Of a stretch of 64,000 nucleotides of DNA, positions 33,953 through 45,173 are shown in pieces. The stretch spans positions 1 to 64,000 of the forward strand of contig NZ_FOAO01000019.1 of assembly GCF_900109665.1 (NCBI RefSeq). Direction: 5' to 3'. This stretch comes from Blastococcus sp. DSM 46786 (GTDB lineage Bacteria > Actinomycetota > Actinomycetes > Mycobacteriales > Geodermatophilaceae). The notes beneath the pieces were generated by a model that searched no databases, was not told where the DNA came from, and worked only from the letters and a program-made list of their open reading frames with translations. A program made the position numbers and the translations under genes. The stretch's first letter is position 1; the number at the start of each line of letters is the position of its first letter.

Positions 33953-36502
33953 GTGCGAGCACTCCGTCGGTTCACCGTCCGCGCGGCTCTGCCGGAGCCG
34001 CTCCTGCCCCTGTCCCAGCTGGTGATGAACCTCCGCTGGTCCTGGCACGCCGAGTCCCGCGACCTCTTCGAGGCGCTGGACCCCGACCTCTGGCGCCGCT
34101 GCGGCGGCGACCCGGTCAAGGCGCTCGGCGAGGTGTCGGCCGAGCGGCTGGCCACCCTCGCCAAGGACCGGCGCTTCGTCCGCCGGCTGACCGACGCCGT
34201 CGACGACCTGGAGGAGTACCTCGCCACGCCGCGCTGGTACCAGTCGCTGGGGAACGAGGCGCCGCGCAGCATCGCCTACTTCTCCGCCGAGTTCGGCATC
34301 ACCGAGGTGCTGCCGCAGTACTCCGGAGGGCTGGGCATCCTCGCCGGCGACCACCTCAAGGCCGCCTCCGACCTCGGCGTCCCGCTGATCGGCGTGGGCC
34401 TGCTCTACCGGGCCGGCTACTTCAGCCAGGGGCTGTCGGCCGACGGCTGGCAGCTCGAGCACTACCCGTCGCTGGACCCGCACGGCCTGCCCATCAAGCT
34501 GCTGCGCCAGGCGGACGGCTCGGCCGTGGTCATCACCGTGCCGTTGCCCGAGGGGCGCACGCTGCACGCCCACGTCTGGCGCGCGCAGGTGGGCCGGGTG
34601 TCGCTGCTGCTGCTCGACAGCGACATCGAGGAGAACTCGCCCGCCGAGCGGCTGGTGACCGACCGGCTCTACGGCGGCGACGAGGACCACCGCCTCCGCC
34701 AGGAGATGCTGCTGGGCATCGGCGGGGTGCGGGCGGTGCGCGCCCACTGCTCGCTGACCGGCACCCCGCAGCCGGAGGTCTTCCACGCCAATGAGGGCCA
34801 CGCCGGCTTCCAGGGCGTCGAGCGCATCCGCGAGCTCAGCGAGGCGCACGGCCTGGGCTTCGCCGAGGCGCTGCAGGCCGTCCGCGCGGGCACCGTGTTC
34901 ACCACCCACACACCGGTCCCGGCGGGCATCGACCGGTTTCCCAAGGCGCTCATCGAGCGCTACTTCACCGGGTTCGGCGTGCCGATGGACCAGCTGCTGC
35001 CGCTGGGCGCCGAGGACGACCCGGCGAAGTTCAACATGGCGCACATGGGCCTGCGGCTGGGCCAGCGGGCCAACGGCGTCAGCCAGCTGCACGGGCACGT
35101 CAGCCGCGGCATGTTCAACGACCTGTGGCCCGGCTTCGACGAGGGCGACGTGCCGATCGGCTCGATCACCAACGGGGTGCACGCCCCCACCTGGACCGCC
35201 CGCGAGCTGGTTGAGATGGGTACCCAGACCTCCAGCCAGGGCGACCCGGTGGAGGTCGACGGCGAGGTGCACTTCGACGGGGTCGACCGCATCCCGGCCG
35301 CCGAGCTGTGGGGCACCCGGCGCATGCTGCGCGCCCGCCTGGTCGAGGAGGTGCGCCGGCGCGTCCGGGAGACCGCGCTCTCGCGCGGGGCGACCGAGGC
35401 CGAGGTCGGCTGGACCGACAACGTCTTCGACCCCGACGTGCTCACCATCGGCTTCGCCCGCCGGGTGCCCTCCTACAAGCGCCTGACCCTGATGCTGCGC
35501 GACCCCGAGCGGCTCAAGGCGCTGCTGCTGGACCCCGAGCGCCCGGTGCAGCTGGTCATCGCCGGCAAGAGCCACCCGGCCGACGACGGCGGCAAGAAGC
35601 TGATCCAGCAGATGGTCGCGTTCGCCGACGACCCGGAGATCCGGCACCGCATCGCGTTCCTGCCCGGCTACGACATCGGCATGGCCCGCTACCTCTACTG
35701 GGGCTGCGACGTCTGGCTGAACAACCCGCTGCGCCCGCTCGAGGCCTGCGGGACCTCGGGCATGAAGGCGGCGCTCAACGGCGGGCTCAACCTCTCCATC
35801 CGCGACGGGTGGTGGGACGAGTGGTTCGACGGCCAGAACGGCTGGGCGATCCCGACCGCCGACGGCGTCGCCGACCCCGACCGTCGCGACGAGGTGGAGG
35901 CCCGGGCGATCTACGACCTGCTCGAGACCCAGGTGCTGCCGCGGTTCTACGAGACCGACCACGACGGGATCCCCGCCCGGTGGGTCGAGATGGTGCGGCA
36001 CACGCTGCGGGAGACCGGCCCCCGCGTGCTGGCCACCCGCATGGTGCGCGACTACGTCCGCGACCTGTACGTGCCGGCCGCGGGCTCGGCCCGGACGATG
36101 GCCGCCGAGGGGTACGCCCCCGCCCGCACCGAGGCGTCGTGGCGGGCGCACCTGCTGGCCAACTGGAACGACGTCCGCGTGGCCCACGTGGAGGCGACCG
36201 GCGCCGGCGACACCCCGGAGATCGGCTCGACGCTGGCGCTGCGCGCCGAGGTGGAGCTCCCCGGGCTGCAGCCCGACGACGTCGAGGTGCAGGCCGCCTA
36301 CGGCCGGGTCGACGACGCCGACGGGCTGCACGAGGTGACCACCGTGCCGATGAGCCACGAGCACACCGACGGCTCGCGGCACTGGTTCACCGCGACCCTC
36401 CCGCTGGAGCGGACGGGGGCCTTCGGGTACACCGTGCGGGTGCTCCCGCACTCCGAGCACCTGGCCGACCCGGCGGAGCTCGGCGTGGTCAGCACCGCCT
36501 GA
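33953..36502 (+). CDS. glgP: Alpha-glucan (glycogen) phosphorylase
   Basis: A 849-residue GT35 enzyme of the shorter bacterial/archaeal type. It releases glucose-1-phosphate from alpha-1,4-glucan ends. The pyridoxal-phosphate lysine is K605 in EACGTSGMKAALNGG; the phosphate site (GFARRVPSYKR) and the glucan-binding N-terminal part (SIAYFSAEFGITEVLPQYSG) are present. The N-terminus begins with a DUF3417-like segment (LPEPLLPLSQLVMNLRWSWH), normal for this subtype. It faces glgE across 147 bp, so synthesis and breakdown share a control region. GTG start from a leaderless promoter. Confidence 0.95.
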   Translation: MRALRRFTVRAALPEPLLPLSQLVMNLRWSWHAESRDLFEALDPDLWRRCGGDPVKALGEVSAERLATLAKDRRFVRRLTDAVDDLEEYLATPRWYQSLGNEAPRSIAYFSAEFGITEVLPQYSGGLGILAGDHLKAASDLGVPLIGVGLLYRAGYFSQGLSADGWQLEHYPSLDPHGLPIKLLRQADGSAVVITVPLPEGRTLHAHVWRAQVGRVSLLLLDSDIEENSPAERLVTDRLYGGDEDHRLRQEMLLGIGGVRAVRAHCSLTGTPQPEVFHANEGHAGFQGVERIRELSEAHGLGFAEALQAVRAGTVFTTHTPVPAGIDRFPKALIERYFTGFGVPMDQLLPLGAEDDPAKFNMAHMGLRLGQRANGVSQLHGHVSRGMFNDLWPGFDEGDVPIGSITNGVHAPTWTARELVEMGTQTSSQGDPVEVDGEVHFDGVDRIPAAELWGTRRMLRARLVEEVRRRVRETALSRGATEAEVGWTDNVFDPDVLTIGFARRVPSYKRLTLMLRDPERLKALLLDPERPVQLVIAGKSHPADDGGKKLIQQMVAFADDPEIRHRIAFLPGYDIGMARYLYWGCDVWLNNPLRPLEACGTSGMKAALNGGLNLSIRDGWWDEWFDGQNGWAIPTADGVADPDRRDEVEARAIYDLLETQVLPRFYETDHDGIPARWVEMVRHTLRETGPRVLATRMVRDYVRDLYVPAAGSARTMAAEGYAPARTEASWRAHLLANWNDVRVAHVEATGAGDTPEIGSTLALRAEVELPGLQPDDVEVQAAYGRVDDADGLHEVTTVPMSHEHTDGSRHWFTATLPLERTGAFGYTVRVLPHSEHLADPAELGVVSTA

Positions 36503-36611
36503 CGGAGAACCAGCGGGCACTCGGGCCACGCCGGTCACAGTGACCTCGTGTGACGTCGTCGCGCCCCGGCGTGGCGGTGGCCCGCGGCCAGCCAGAACGC
36601 TCGCGCATCAC

Positions 36612-36617
36612 TAGGCT
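36612..36617 (+). promoter_or_regulatory. -10 box (TAGGCT) for the FHA gene
   Basis: TAGGCT ends 7 nt before the ATG at 36625; no Shine-Dalgarno. Confidence 0.55.
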
Positions 36618-36624
36618 GGACGCC

Positions 36625-37581
36625 ATGCCCGACCGCTGTGAAGTCCTCCCCGGAGATGCCGTCGTCGCGCGCCGTGGCGGCGGCCTGCTGTGGGTCGACG
36701 CTCCCGGCTCGCCCGCCCTCGTGTCGGCCCTGCACGCCTGCCTGGGTGTGTCGGGTCCCGGGGCCGACCGCGTGCTGGCCGCCGTGGCCGGCGAGGTGAG
36801 CTCGCTGGCCTCCGGTGGCGCCTCGTTCGCCCTCGTCCTCACGACCGACGCCGGTACCGGCGTCGCGCTCTGGGCGGGCAAGGGTCAGCCGGCCGTCGAC
36901 GGCGTCCCGGTCTCCGGCTCGTCGATCGACGGGGGCAGCCTCGCCACCGGCATCTCGCTGGGGCAGTCGCTGTACGTCGGCCCCGGCCAGTCCGCGCCGC
37001 GCACCCCGCCGGGTGTGAGCTACGACCTGGTCGAGGGCACCGTGCCCGGCGGCGGCGCCACGCTGCACCTGGCCGGGGCGGCACCCGCCGCCGCGGCCGC
37101 GGCCCCGGCGGCGGCGCAGTCGTTCTCGGCGGGCACCGACTCCGGCTTCGGGTCGGGTGGCGCCTCGGCGTCCGCGGCCGCGGCCCGCCCCGAGTCGGGC
37201 GAGCAGACGGCCTTCTGGCGGCCCGAGTCGGCCGAAGCCACGCCGATCCTGCGCTTCGACGACGGCATGGTCGTCACCATCGACGAGGACCTGGTGCTCG
37301 GCCGGCGTCCCGACAACCACGAGATGGTGTCCAGCGGCTCGGCCCGCGCCGTCCCGATCGCCGACACCCAGAACGTGCTCTCCTCGGCCCACGCCGCGCT
37401 GACCCGCAGCGGCCGCGAGGTCTCGCTGGTCGACCTGGGCTCGCTCAACGGCACCCACGTCGCCGGCCCCGAGGCCACCGAGTGGACCCAGCTCGAGCCC
37501 GGAGTGGCCCACCCGCTCTCCGACGGCGACCGCCTGCTGCTGGGCTGGACCGTCATCACCTTCGAGCAGCCCCAGGAGTAG
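36625..37581 (+). CDS. FHA-domain protein
   Basis: A 318-residue protein. The C-terminal third (about 205-315) is a forkhead-associated domain that binds phosphothreonine: LVLGRRPDNHE, SSAHAALTRSGREVSLVDLG and SLNGTHVAG carry the conserved GR, S-x-x-H and NGT residues. The N-terminal 120 residues are a beta-rich part with repeated glycine turns (VVARRGGGLLWVDAPGSPAL, ASFALVLTTD), followed by an Ala/Gly/Ser linker. No kinase or secretion genes are next to it, so the partner is unknown; it could serve Ser/Thr kinase signalling. It is followed by a strong 21-bp hairpin. ATG chosen from the upstream -10 box; an earlier GTG frame start is not needed. Confidence 0.85.
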   Translation: MPDRCEVLPGDAVVARRGGGLLWVDAPGSPALVSALHACLGVSGPGADRVLAAVAGEVSSLASGGASFALVLTTDAGTGVALWAGKGQPAVDGVPVSGSSIDGGSLATGISLGQSLYVGPGQSAPRTPPGVSYDLVEGTVPGGGATLHLAGAAPAAAAAAPAAAQSFSAGTDSGFGSGGASASAAAARPESGEQTAFWRPESAEATPILRFDDGMVVTIDEDLVLGRRPDNHEMVSSGSARAVPIADTQNVLSSAHAALTRSGREVSLVDLGSLNGTHVAGPEATEWTQLEPGVAHPLSDGDRLLLGWTVITFEQPQE

Positions 37582-37592
37582 GCCCAAGCGTT

Positions 37593-37639
37593 GAACGCCG
37601 GTGGCCCAGAACCTCTGAGGTTCTGGGCCGCCGGCGTTC
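37593..37639. terminator. 21-bp hairpin after the FHA gene
   Basis: GAACGCCGGTGGCCCAGAACC (37593-37613) pairs with 37619-37639 around a TCTGA loop, with a single G-U pair. It starts 11 nt after the stop codon and is among the strongest hairpins in the window. Confidence 0.8.
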
Positions 37640-37695
37640 TACGACGTCTCCCGGCTCTCTCGACGGCTCCGGCCGGCGTGAGGTGGGATGCGCCC

Positions 37696-38217
37696 GTGCA
37701 CATCGAAGCCTTCGCCGACGACCTCGCCCTCAGCTCGCCGACCCGGCTCCCGGTGACAGCCCGCCGGTCGTCGCAGAAGGTGCTGCTGGTCCTCCTGTCG
37801 GGCCGCATGTGGGTGCGCGACGCCGACGGGCGGCGCCGGGAGATCACGGGACCGACGTGGGTGGTCTGGTACCCCGGCGAGACGCTGGAGTACGGCGCCC
37901 ACGGCGCCACGGTGCACTGGGTGTTCGCCGCGCCGACCGGGCCGGTGCCGACCGGGTCGCCGCGACCGGGCTCGCTGGTGCGCCTGCGGGACGTCCGGGA
38001 TGACGACGGGGTCGAGGACGCGCTCCTGGTCGACTACCTGGACGACTCGCCGGACGGGTCCGGGCCCCTGTCGGTGGTCGCGGACGGCGCCGGCAGCGGC
38101 ATCGGGGTTAACGCGCTCACCGACGTCCTGCAGGTCGTGGACGAGGCGGACGAGGACCTGCGCGGCTGGTCGTACGGGCCCGGGCACGACCACCCGCTGC
38201 GTCTCGACCGGAGCTGA
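37696..38217 (+). CDS. Hypothetical protein with a cupin-like N-terminal half
   Basis: A 173-residue soluble protein. The segment SSQKVLLVLLSGRMWVRDAD followed by EITGPTWVVWYPGETLEYGA has the spacing of a small beta barrel such as a cupin. A second part (LVRLRDVRDDDGVEDALLVD, then LTDVLQVVDEADEDLRGW) is acidic and of unknown fold. I cannot see metal ligands, so an enzyme role is not supported. The GTG at 37696 gives the natural start; a longer open frame would run through the terminator hairpin. Convergent with glgX, the stop codons being 3 nt apart. Confidence 0.6.
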   Translation: MHIEAFADDLALSSPTRLPVTARRSSQKVLLVLLSGRMWVRDADGRRREITGPTWVVWYPGETLEYGAHGATVHWVFAAPTGPVPTGSPRPGSLVRLRDVRDDDGVEDALLVDYLDDSPDGSGPLSVVADGAGSGIGVNALTDVLQVVDEADEDLRGWSYGPGHDHPLRLDRS

Positions 38218-38220
38218 CCG

Positions 38221-40371
<2,151 letters not shown>

Positions 40372-40441
40372 CGGGCGATCGTGCCTGGTCCCCGCCCGCA
40401 GCGGGCGCACCGACCGGCGCGAGGGTTGGTTGGATGGGGGC

Positions 40442-41248
40442 GTGCCGAATGCTGACGCCCTCGCGGGGGCGGTCGTACGGATGACCGGGGTCGACGTCGT
40501 GCGGGGCGAGAACCACCTGCTCCGCGGCGTCGACTGGGTGGTGGAGGAGGACCACCGCTGGGTCGTCCTCGGCCCCAACGGGGCGGGGAAGACCACGCTC
40601 CTGCAGTTGGCCGCCGCGCAGCTGCACCCGACGCGGGGCGAGGTGCGGCTGCTGGGCGAGACGCTCGGCGCCGTCGACGTCTTCGAGCTGCGGCCCCGCA
40701 TCGGGCTGACCAGCGCCTCGCTCGCCCAGCGGATCGCGCCGTCGGAGAAGACCGGCGACATCGTCGTCTCGGCCGGCTACGCCGTCGTCGGCCGGTGGCG
40801 GGAGCGCTACGACGTCCACGACCTGACCCGGGCCGGGCTGCTCATGGCGCAGTGGGGCGTGGCCCAGTACGCGCACCGGCCGTTCGGCACGCTCAGCGAG
40901 GGGGAGCGCAAGCGCACCCAGATCGCCCGTGCGCTGATGCCCGATCCCGAGCTGCTGCTGCTCGACGAGCCCGGTGCGGGCCTCGACCTCGGGGGGCGCG
41001 AGGACCTCGTGGCCCGGCTGTCGGACCTGGCGCGGTACCACTACGCGCCCGCGCAGGTACTGGTCACCCACCACGTCGAGGAGATCCCGCCGGGCTACAC
41101 CCACGCGCTGCTGCTGCGGGAGGGGGAGGTCGTGGCCTCCGGCGCGGCCGACGACGTCCTCACCGCCGGGCACCTCTCCGACACCTTCGGGCTCCCGCTC
41201 GAGCTCAGCCGCACCGATGGCCGCTTCACCGCTCGCCGGGCTCGCTAG
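40442..41248 (+). CDS. ABC-transporter ATP-binding protein (ModF/YlmA-like, stand-alone)
   Basis: A 268-residue ABC ATPase with Walker A (GPNGAGKT, about residues 47-54), signature FGTLSEGERKRTQIARALM, Walker B (ELLLLDEPGAGLDL) and switch histidine (VLVTHHVEEIP). No permease or binding protein is next to it. The inserted VGRWRERYDVHDLTRAGLLM segment and the single domain match the actinobacterial YlmA/ModF-like group, whose role is unclear. GTG start at 40442; start assignment moderate. Its TAG stop doubles as the first bases of the next gene's -10 box. Confidence 0.85.
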   Translation: MPNADALAGAVVRMTGVDVVRGENHLLRGVDWVVEEDHRWVVLGPNGAGKTTLLQLAAAQLHPTRGEVRLLGETLGAVDVFELRPRIGLTSASLAQRIAPSEKTGDIVVSAGYAVVGRWRERYDVHDLTRAGLLMAQWGVAQYAHRPFGTLSEGERKRTQIARALMPDPELLLLDEPGAGLDLGGREDLVARLSDLARYHYAPAQVLVTHHVEEIPPGYTHALLLREGEVVASGAADDVLTAGHLSDTFGLPLELSRTDGRFTARRAR

Positions 41249-41251
41249 GGT
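41246..41251 (+). promoter_or_regulatory. -10 box (TAGGGT) for the enoyl-CoA hydratase gene, overlapping the upstream stop codon
   Basis: TAGGGT ends 7 nt before the ATG at 41259. Its first three bases are the stop codon of the upstream ABC gene. Confidence 0.5.
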
Positions 41252-41258
41252 GCCGTCC

Positions 41259-42047
41259 ATGGCATCGACGCCCGAGTTCGTGACCCTGCAGGTGGCCGAC
41301 GCGGTGGGCACCATCCGCCTCGACCGGCCGAAGATGAACGCGATCGACGAGCAGCTGCACAGGGAGGTCAGGGCCGCGGCGCTCGAAGCCGGGGAGCGGG
41401 CCGACGTGCGCGCCGTCGTGCTCTACGGCGGCGAGCGGGTCTTCGCCGCGGGCGCCGACATCAAGACGATGTCGCAGCTGGACGGGCGGTCGATGGAGGC
41501 CTGGGGCCGCGAGCTGCAGAACTCCTTTCGCGCGGTGGCGCAGATCCCGAAGCCGGTCATCGCCGCGGTCACCGGCTACGCGCTGGGCGGTGGCTACGAG
41601 CTGGCGCTGTGCGCGGACTTCCGGGTGCTCGGCGCGGGCGCGAAGGTCGGCCAGCCCGAGATCCTGCTCGGCATCATCCCGGGCGCCGGCGGCACCCAGC
41701 GGCTGGCCCGGCTGGTCGGCCCGGCCCGGGCCAAGGACCTGGTCTTCACCGGCCGGCACGTCGGCGCGGAGGAGGCCCTGGAGATGGGGCTGGCCGACGC
41801 CGTCGTCCCCGACGCCGAGGTCTACGACACCGCGCTGGCCATGGCGCGCAAGCTCGCCGCCGGCCCGCCGCTGGCCCTGGCCGCCGCGAAGCGGGCGATC
41901 GACGAGGGGCTGGACCTGCCCCTGGACCAGGGGCTGGACCTGGAGAGCCGGCTGTTCACCGAGCTGTTCGACACCGAGGACCAGCAGTCCGGGATGCGCT
42001 CGTTCCTGGAGAGCGGCCCGGGCAAGGCCGAGTTCAGCGGCCGCTGA
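41259..42047 (+). CDS. Enoyl-CoA hydratase (crotonase)
   Basis: A 262-residue crotonase with both catalytic glutamates in place: E114 (GGGYELALCADFR) and E134 (GQPEILLGIIPGAGGTQRL), spaced as in rat enoyl-CoA hydratase, plus oxyanion-hole motifs (FAAGADIKTM; ALGGGYE). It adds water to 2-enoyl-CoA, such as crotonyl-CoA or longer. It could supply or drain crotonyl-CoA for the ccr pathway 26 kb away, but the co-transcribed partner is a cysteine-degrading type enzyme, so the link is open. A Cds1-like gene starts 6 nt after its stop. Confidence 0.92.
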   Translation: MASTPEFVTLQVADAVGTIRLDRPKMNAIDEQLHREVRAAALEAGERADVRAVVLYGGERVFAAGADIKTMSQLDGRSMEAWGRELQNSFRAVAQIPKPVIAAVTGYALGGGYELALCADFRVLGAGAKVGQPEILLGIIPGAGGTQRLARLVGPARAKDLVFTGRHVGAEEALEMGLADAVVPDAEVYDTALAMARKLAAGPPLALAAAKRAIDEGLDLPLDQGLDLESRLFTELFDTEDQQSGMRSFLESGPGKAEFSGR

Positions 42048-42053
42048 ACCGGC

Positions 42054-43166
42054 GTGGACGACGTCGTCGACCGGTCCGACCCCGGCGGCCGGGCCTGGGT
42101 CGACCGGGCGGTCGCCGTCGTCGAGGCCGACGCGCGGCGGAGCGCTGACACGCACCTGCTGGTCTACCCGCTGCCGCCCGAGTGGGGCGTCGACCTCTAC
42201 CTGAAGGACGAGTCGACCCACCCCACCGGCAGCCTCAAGCACCGGCTGGCCCGGTCGCTGTTCCTGTACGGGCTCTGCTCCGGGCAGATCACCGAGGGCA
42301 GCACGGTCGTCGAGGCCTCCAGCGGGTCGACGGCGGTGAGCGAGGCCTACTTCGCCCGCATGCTCGGCCTGCCCTTCGTCGCGGTGATGCCGCGCTCCAC
42401 CAGCCCGGAGAAGATCGCGCTCATCGAGTTCCACGGCGGCCGGTGCCACTTCGTCGACCGGGCGCCCGACATCTACGAGGAGGCCCGCCGGCTGGCCGCC
42501 GACTGCGGGGGCCACTACCTCGACCAGTTCACCTACGCGGAGCGGGCCACCGACTGGCGCGGCAACAACAACATCGCCGAGTCGATCTTCGAGCAGCTCG
42601 CCGCCGAGCGGCACCCGGTCCCCGAATGGGTCGTCGTGGGCGCCGGCACGGGAGGCACGAGCGCCACCATCGGCCGGTACATCCGCTACCGCCGCCACCC
42701 CACCCGGCTGGCCGTCGTCGACCCGGAGAACTCCGCCTTCCTGCCCGGTTACGCGGCCGGCGACCCCGCGTGGACCACCGGGACCCCGTCGCGGATCGAG
42801 GGCATCGGCCGGCCGCGGGTCGAGCCCTCGTTCGTCCCGACGATCGTCGACCGGATGATCGGCGTGCCGGACGCCGCCTCGCTGGCGGCCATGCGGCACC
42901 TGGAGCGGGTGACCGGGCGCCGGGCGGGCGGGTCCACGGGCACCAACCTGTGGGGGGCCTTCGGCTTGGTCGCCGAGATGGTCGCCGCGGGCCGCCGCGG
43001 GAGCGTCGTGACGCTGCTGTGCGACGGCGGCGAGCGGTACGCGCGCACGTACTACTCCGACGACTGGGTGGCGGCCCAGGGGCTGGACCTGGCGCCGCAC
43101 GAGGAGACGCTCGAGCGGTTCGCCGCGGCGGGGGAGTGGGCGACCCCACCGGTCACTCCGGCGTGA
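42054..43166 (+). CDS. PLP-dependent L-cysteine desulfhydrase-like protein (Cds1 type)
   Basis: A 370-residue fold-type II PLP enzyme. The PLP lysine lies in [20 protein letters not shown] (about residue 60), and the phosphate-binding loop is [19 protein letters not shown]. Full-length similarity to the M. tuberculosis Rv3684/Cds1 family suggests hydrogen sulfide release from cysteine, though many members are annotated as cysteine synthase. Arguments against a synthase: no serine acetyltransferase nearby, and the family's long C-terminus ([11 protein letters not shown]). It starts with GTG 6 nt after the crotonase stop, so the two are co-transcribed. Confidence 0.8.
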   Translation: MDDVVDRSDPGGRAWVDRAVAVVEADARRSADTHLLVYPLPPEWGVDLYLKDESTHPTGSLKHRLARSLFLYGLCSGQITEGSTVVEASSGSTAVSEAYFARMLGLPFVAVMPRSTSPEKIALIEFHGGRCHFVDRAPDIYEEARRLAADCGGHYLDQFTYAERATDWRGNNNIAESIFEQLAAERHPVPEWVVVGAGTGGTSATIGRYIRYRRHPTRLAVVDPENSAFLPGYAAGDPAWTTGTPSRIEGIGRPRVEPSFVPTIVDRMIGVPDAASLAAMRHLERVTGRRAGGSTGTNLWGAFGLVAEMVAAGRRGSVVTLLCDGGERYARTYYSDDWVAAQGLDLAPHEETLERFAAAGEWATPPVTPA

Positions 43167-43210
43167 TGTGCCTCACCCGCCCCTCGTGCCGCGGCGGCGT
43201 TACCCCGCAG

Positions 43211-43216
43211 TAGCCT
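43211..43216 (+). promoter_or_regulatory. Candidate -10 box (TAGCCT) for etfBA with a 5' leader
   Basis: TAGCCT lies 66 nt before the etfB ATG; here the gene has a Shine-Dalgarno, so a leader RNA of about 60 nt is likely. In it CTGAAC (43253-43258) can pair with GTTCAG (43273-43278), placing the Shine-Dalgarno in the loop. Confidence 0.4.
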
Positions 43217-43282
43217 CCATCATCAGAGCCAGGCGGGCCTCGTGCCCGCATCCTGAACGCGTCCTGAGGAAGGTTCAGCGCG

Positions 43283-44062
43283 ATGAACATCGTCGTTCTT
43301 GTCAAGCAGGTCCCGGACTCGGGAAGTGAGCGGAAGCTGGACCCGGCCGACAACACCGTCGACCGGGCGGCTGCCGACAACGTGATCAACGAGATGGACG
43401 AGTACGCCATCGAGGAGGCGCTCACCCTCAAGGAGGCGCAGGGCGGCGAGGTCACCGTGCTGACCGTCGGCCCCGAGTCCGCCACCGACGCCATCCGCAA
43501 GGCGCTGTCCATGGGCGCCGACAAGGCCGTGCACGTCATCGACGACGCGATCCACGGCTCGTGCGCGGTGCAGACCTCCGCGGTTCTCGCCGCGGCGCTG
43601 GGCCAGATGGAGTACGACCTGGTCATGTGCGGCGCGGAGGCCACCGACGCGCAGCTGTCGGTCATGCCCGCCCTGCTCGCCGAGCGCCTCGGCCTCCCGC
43701 AGCTCTCCGGGGCCCGCAAGGTCACCATCGAGGGCGGCACCGCGAAGGTGGAGCGGCAGACCGACGGCGGCTTCTGGGCTCTCGAGGCCCCGCTCCCGGC
43801 GATCATCTCGACCTGGGACACGATCAACGAGCCGCGCTACCCCTCGTTCAAGGGGATCATGGCCGCGAAGAAGAAGCCGGTGGAGACCAAGACCCTGGCC
43901 GACCTGGGCGTCGACGCCGGCAGCGTCGGCCTGGCCAGCGCCACCAGCAAGGTGCTCGACTTCGCCGGCCGCCCGCCGAAGGGCGAGGGCGTCAAGGTGA
44001 CCGACGAGGGCGACGGCGCGCAGAAGTTCGTCGACTACCTCGCCGGCCAGAAGATCGTCTGA
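43283..44062 (+). CDS. etfB: Electron transfer flavoprotein beta subunit
   Basis: A 259-residue ETF beta chain. Typical features: MNIVVLVKQVPDSGSERKL start, the DEYAIEEALTLKE segment, AMP-binding region (GADKAVHVIDD, LVMCGAEATDAQ) and the recognition-loop-like region with IISTWDTINEPRYPSFKGIM. With EtfA it carries electrons from acyl-CoA dehydrogenases to the membrane quinone pool. That fits the acyl-CoA genes in the first third of the window. AGGAAGG lies 8-9 nt before the ATG. etfA starts 34 nt downstream. Confidence 0.96.
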   Translation: MNIVVLVKQVPDSGSERKLDPADNTVDRAAADNVINEMDEYAIEEALTLKEAQGGEVTVLTVGPESATDAIRKALSMGADKAVHVIDDAIHGSCAVQTSAVLAAALGQMEYDLVMCGAEATDAQLSVMPALLAERLGLPQLSGARKVTIEGGTAKVERQTDGGFWALEAPLPAIISTWDTINEPRYPSFKGIMAAKKKPVETKTLADLGVDAGSVGLASATSKVLDFAGRPPKGEGVKVTDEGDGAQKFVDYLAGQKIV

Positions 44063-44096
44063 CCCCGCCCGGATCGAAGGAAGAGGAGAACACCCC

Positions 44097-45059
44097 ATGG
44101 CAGAGGTCCTGGTCCTTGCCGAGCTCAACCCGGCCGGTGGCGGCGTCCGCAAGACCACCCTGGAAGCCCTGACCGCGGCGCGCGCGCTCGGTGAGCCGTC
44201 GGCCGTCGTCCTCGGTGCGCCGGGCACGGCCGCCGGCGTGAAGGACGTCCTCGCGGAGTACGGCGCCGCGACCGTCTACGTCGCCGAGTCCGAGGACGTC
44301 GAGGCCTACCTGGTGGCCCCCAAGGCCGAGGTGCTGGCGCAGCTGGTGAGCGAGAAGTCGCCCGCCGCCGTCGTCATCCCCTCCTCGCCGGAGGGCAAGG
44401 AGATCGCCGCCCGCCTGGCCATCAAGACCGGCAGCGGCTTCCTCACCGACGTCACCGAGATCGCCTCCGACGGCACCGCCACCCAGGCGGCGTTCGCCGG
44501 GGCGACCATCGTGCACTCGCAGGTGACGGTCGGCACCCCGATCTACACGCTCCGCGGCAACTCGGTCACCCCCGAGCCGGCCCCGGCCGCCGGTGCCGAG
44601 CAGACCGTGGACGTCGCGGTGAGCGACGCGGCCAAGCAGGTCCGCGTCGTCGAGCGCGTCGTCGAGCAGAAGAGCAACCGTCCCGAGCTCACCGAGGCCT
44701 CGATCGTCGTCTCCGGTGGCCGCGGTGTGGCCAGCGCCGAGAACTTCTCGATCATCGAGGGCCTGGCCGACTCGCTCGGTGCGGCCGTCGGTGCCTCGCG
44801 CGCCGCGGTCGACTCCGGCTTCTACCCGCACAGCTTCCAGGTGGGGCAGACCGGCAAGACCGTCTCCCCGCAGCTGTACGTGGCCGTCGGCATCTCCGGT
44901 GCCATCCAGCACCGCGCCGGCATGCAGACCAGCAAGACGATCGTCGCCATCAACAAGGACCCCGAGGCGCCGATCTTCGAGCTGGCCGACTTCGGGGTCA
45001 TCGGTGACCTGAACACGGTCGTGCCGGCCGCCACCGAGCAGATCAACGCCCGCAAATAA
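44097..45059 (+). CDS. etfA: Electron transfer flavoprotein alpha subunit
   Basis: A 320-residue ETF alpha chain with the FAD-binding C-terminal domain: [60 protein letters not shown], then [20 protein letters not shown]. It holds the FAD that takes electrons from the dehydrogenase. The Shine-Dalgarno is AAGAGGAG, about 8 nt before the ATG. It ends with TAA, rare here, followed at once by a nested hairpin (copy 4). Confidence 0.96.
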   Translation: MAEVLVLAELNPAGGGVRKTTLEALTAARALGEPSAVVLGAPGTAAGVKDVLAEYGAATVYVAESEDVEAYLVAPKAEVLAQLVSEKSPAAVVIPSSPEGKEIAARLAIKTGSGFLTDVTEIASDGTATQAAFAGATIVHSQVTVGTPIYTLRGNSVTPEPAPAAGAEQTVDVAVSDAAKQVRVVERVVEQKSNRPELTEASIVVSGGRGVASAENFSIIEGLADSLGAAVGASRAAVDSGFYPHSFQVGQTGKTVSPQLYVAVGISGAIQHRAGMQTSKTIVAINKDPEAPIFELADFGVIGDLNTVVPAATEQINARK

Positions 45060-45063
45060 AACA

Positions 45064-45113
45064 CCCCGTCCCCCTCACGCCTCGCTCCGCTCGGCGTGAG
45101 CCTCTGGACGGGG
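45064..45113 (+). terminator. Nested hairpin element, copy 4, after etfA
   Basis: Outer stem CCCCGTCC (45064-45071) with GGACGGGG (45106-45113); inner stem CTCACGCC (45074-45081) with GGCGTGAG (45093-45100); loop TCGCTCCGCTC. Both stems are perfect, and it begins 4 nt after the etfA stop. Further palindromic GC-rich sequence follows up to about 45170. Confidence 0.8.
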
Positions 45114-45173
45114 CGGCCGGTCCAGCACGTTGCCCTCGAGGGCCGGTTCCCGTGAGGGGCCGGCCCTCGACGC

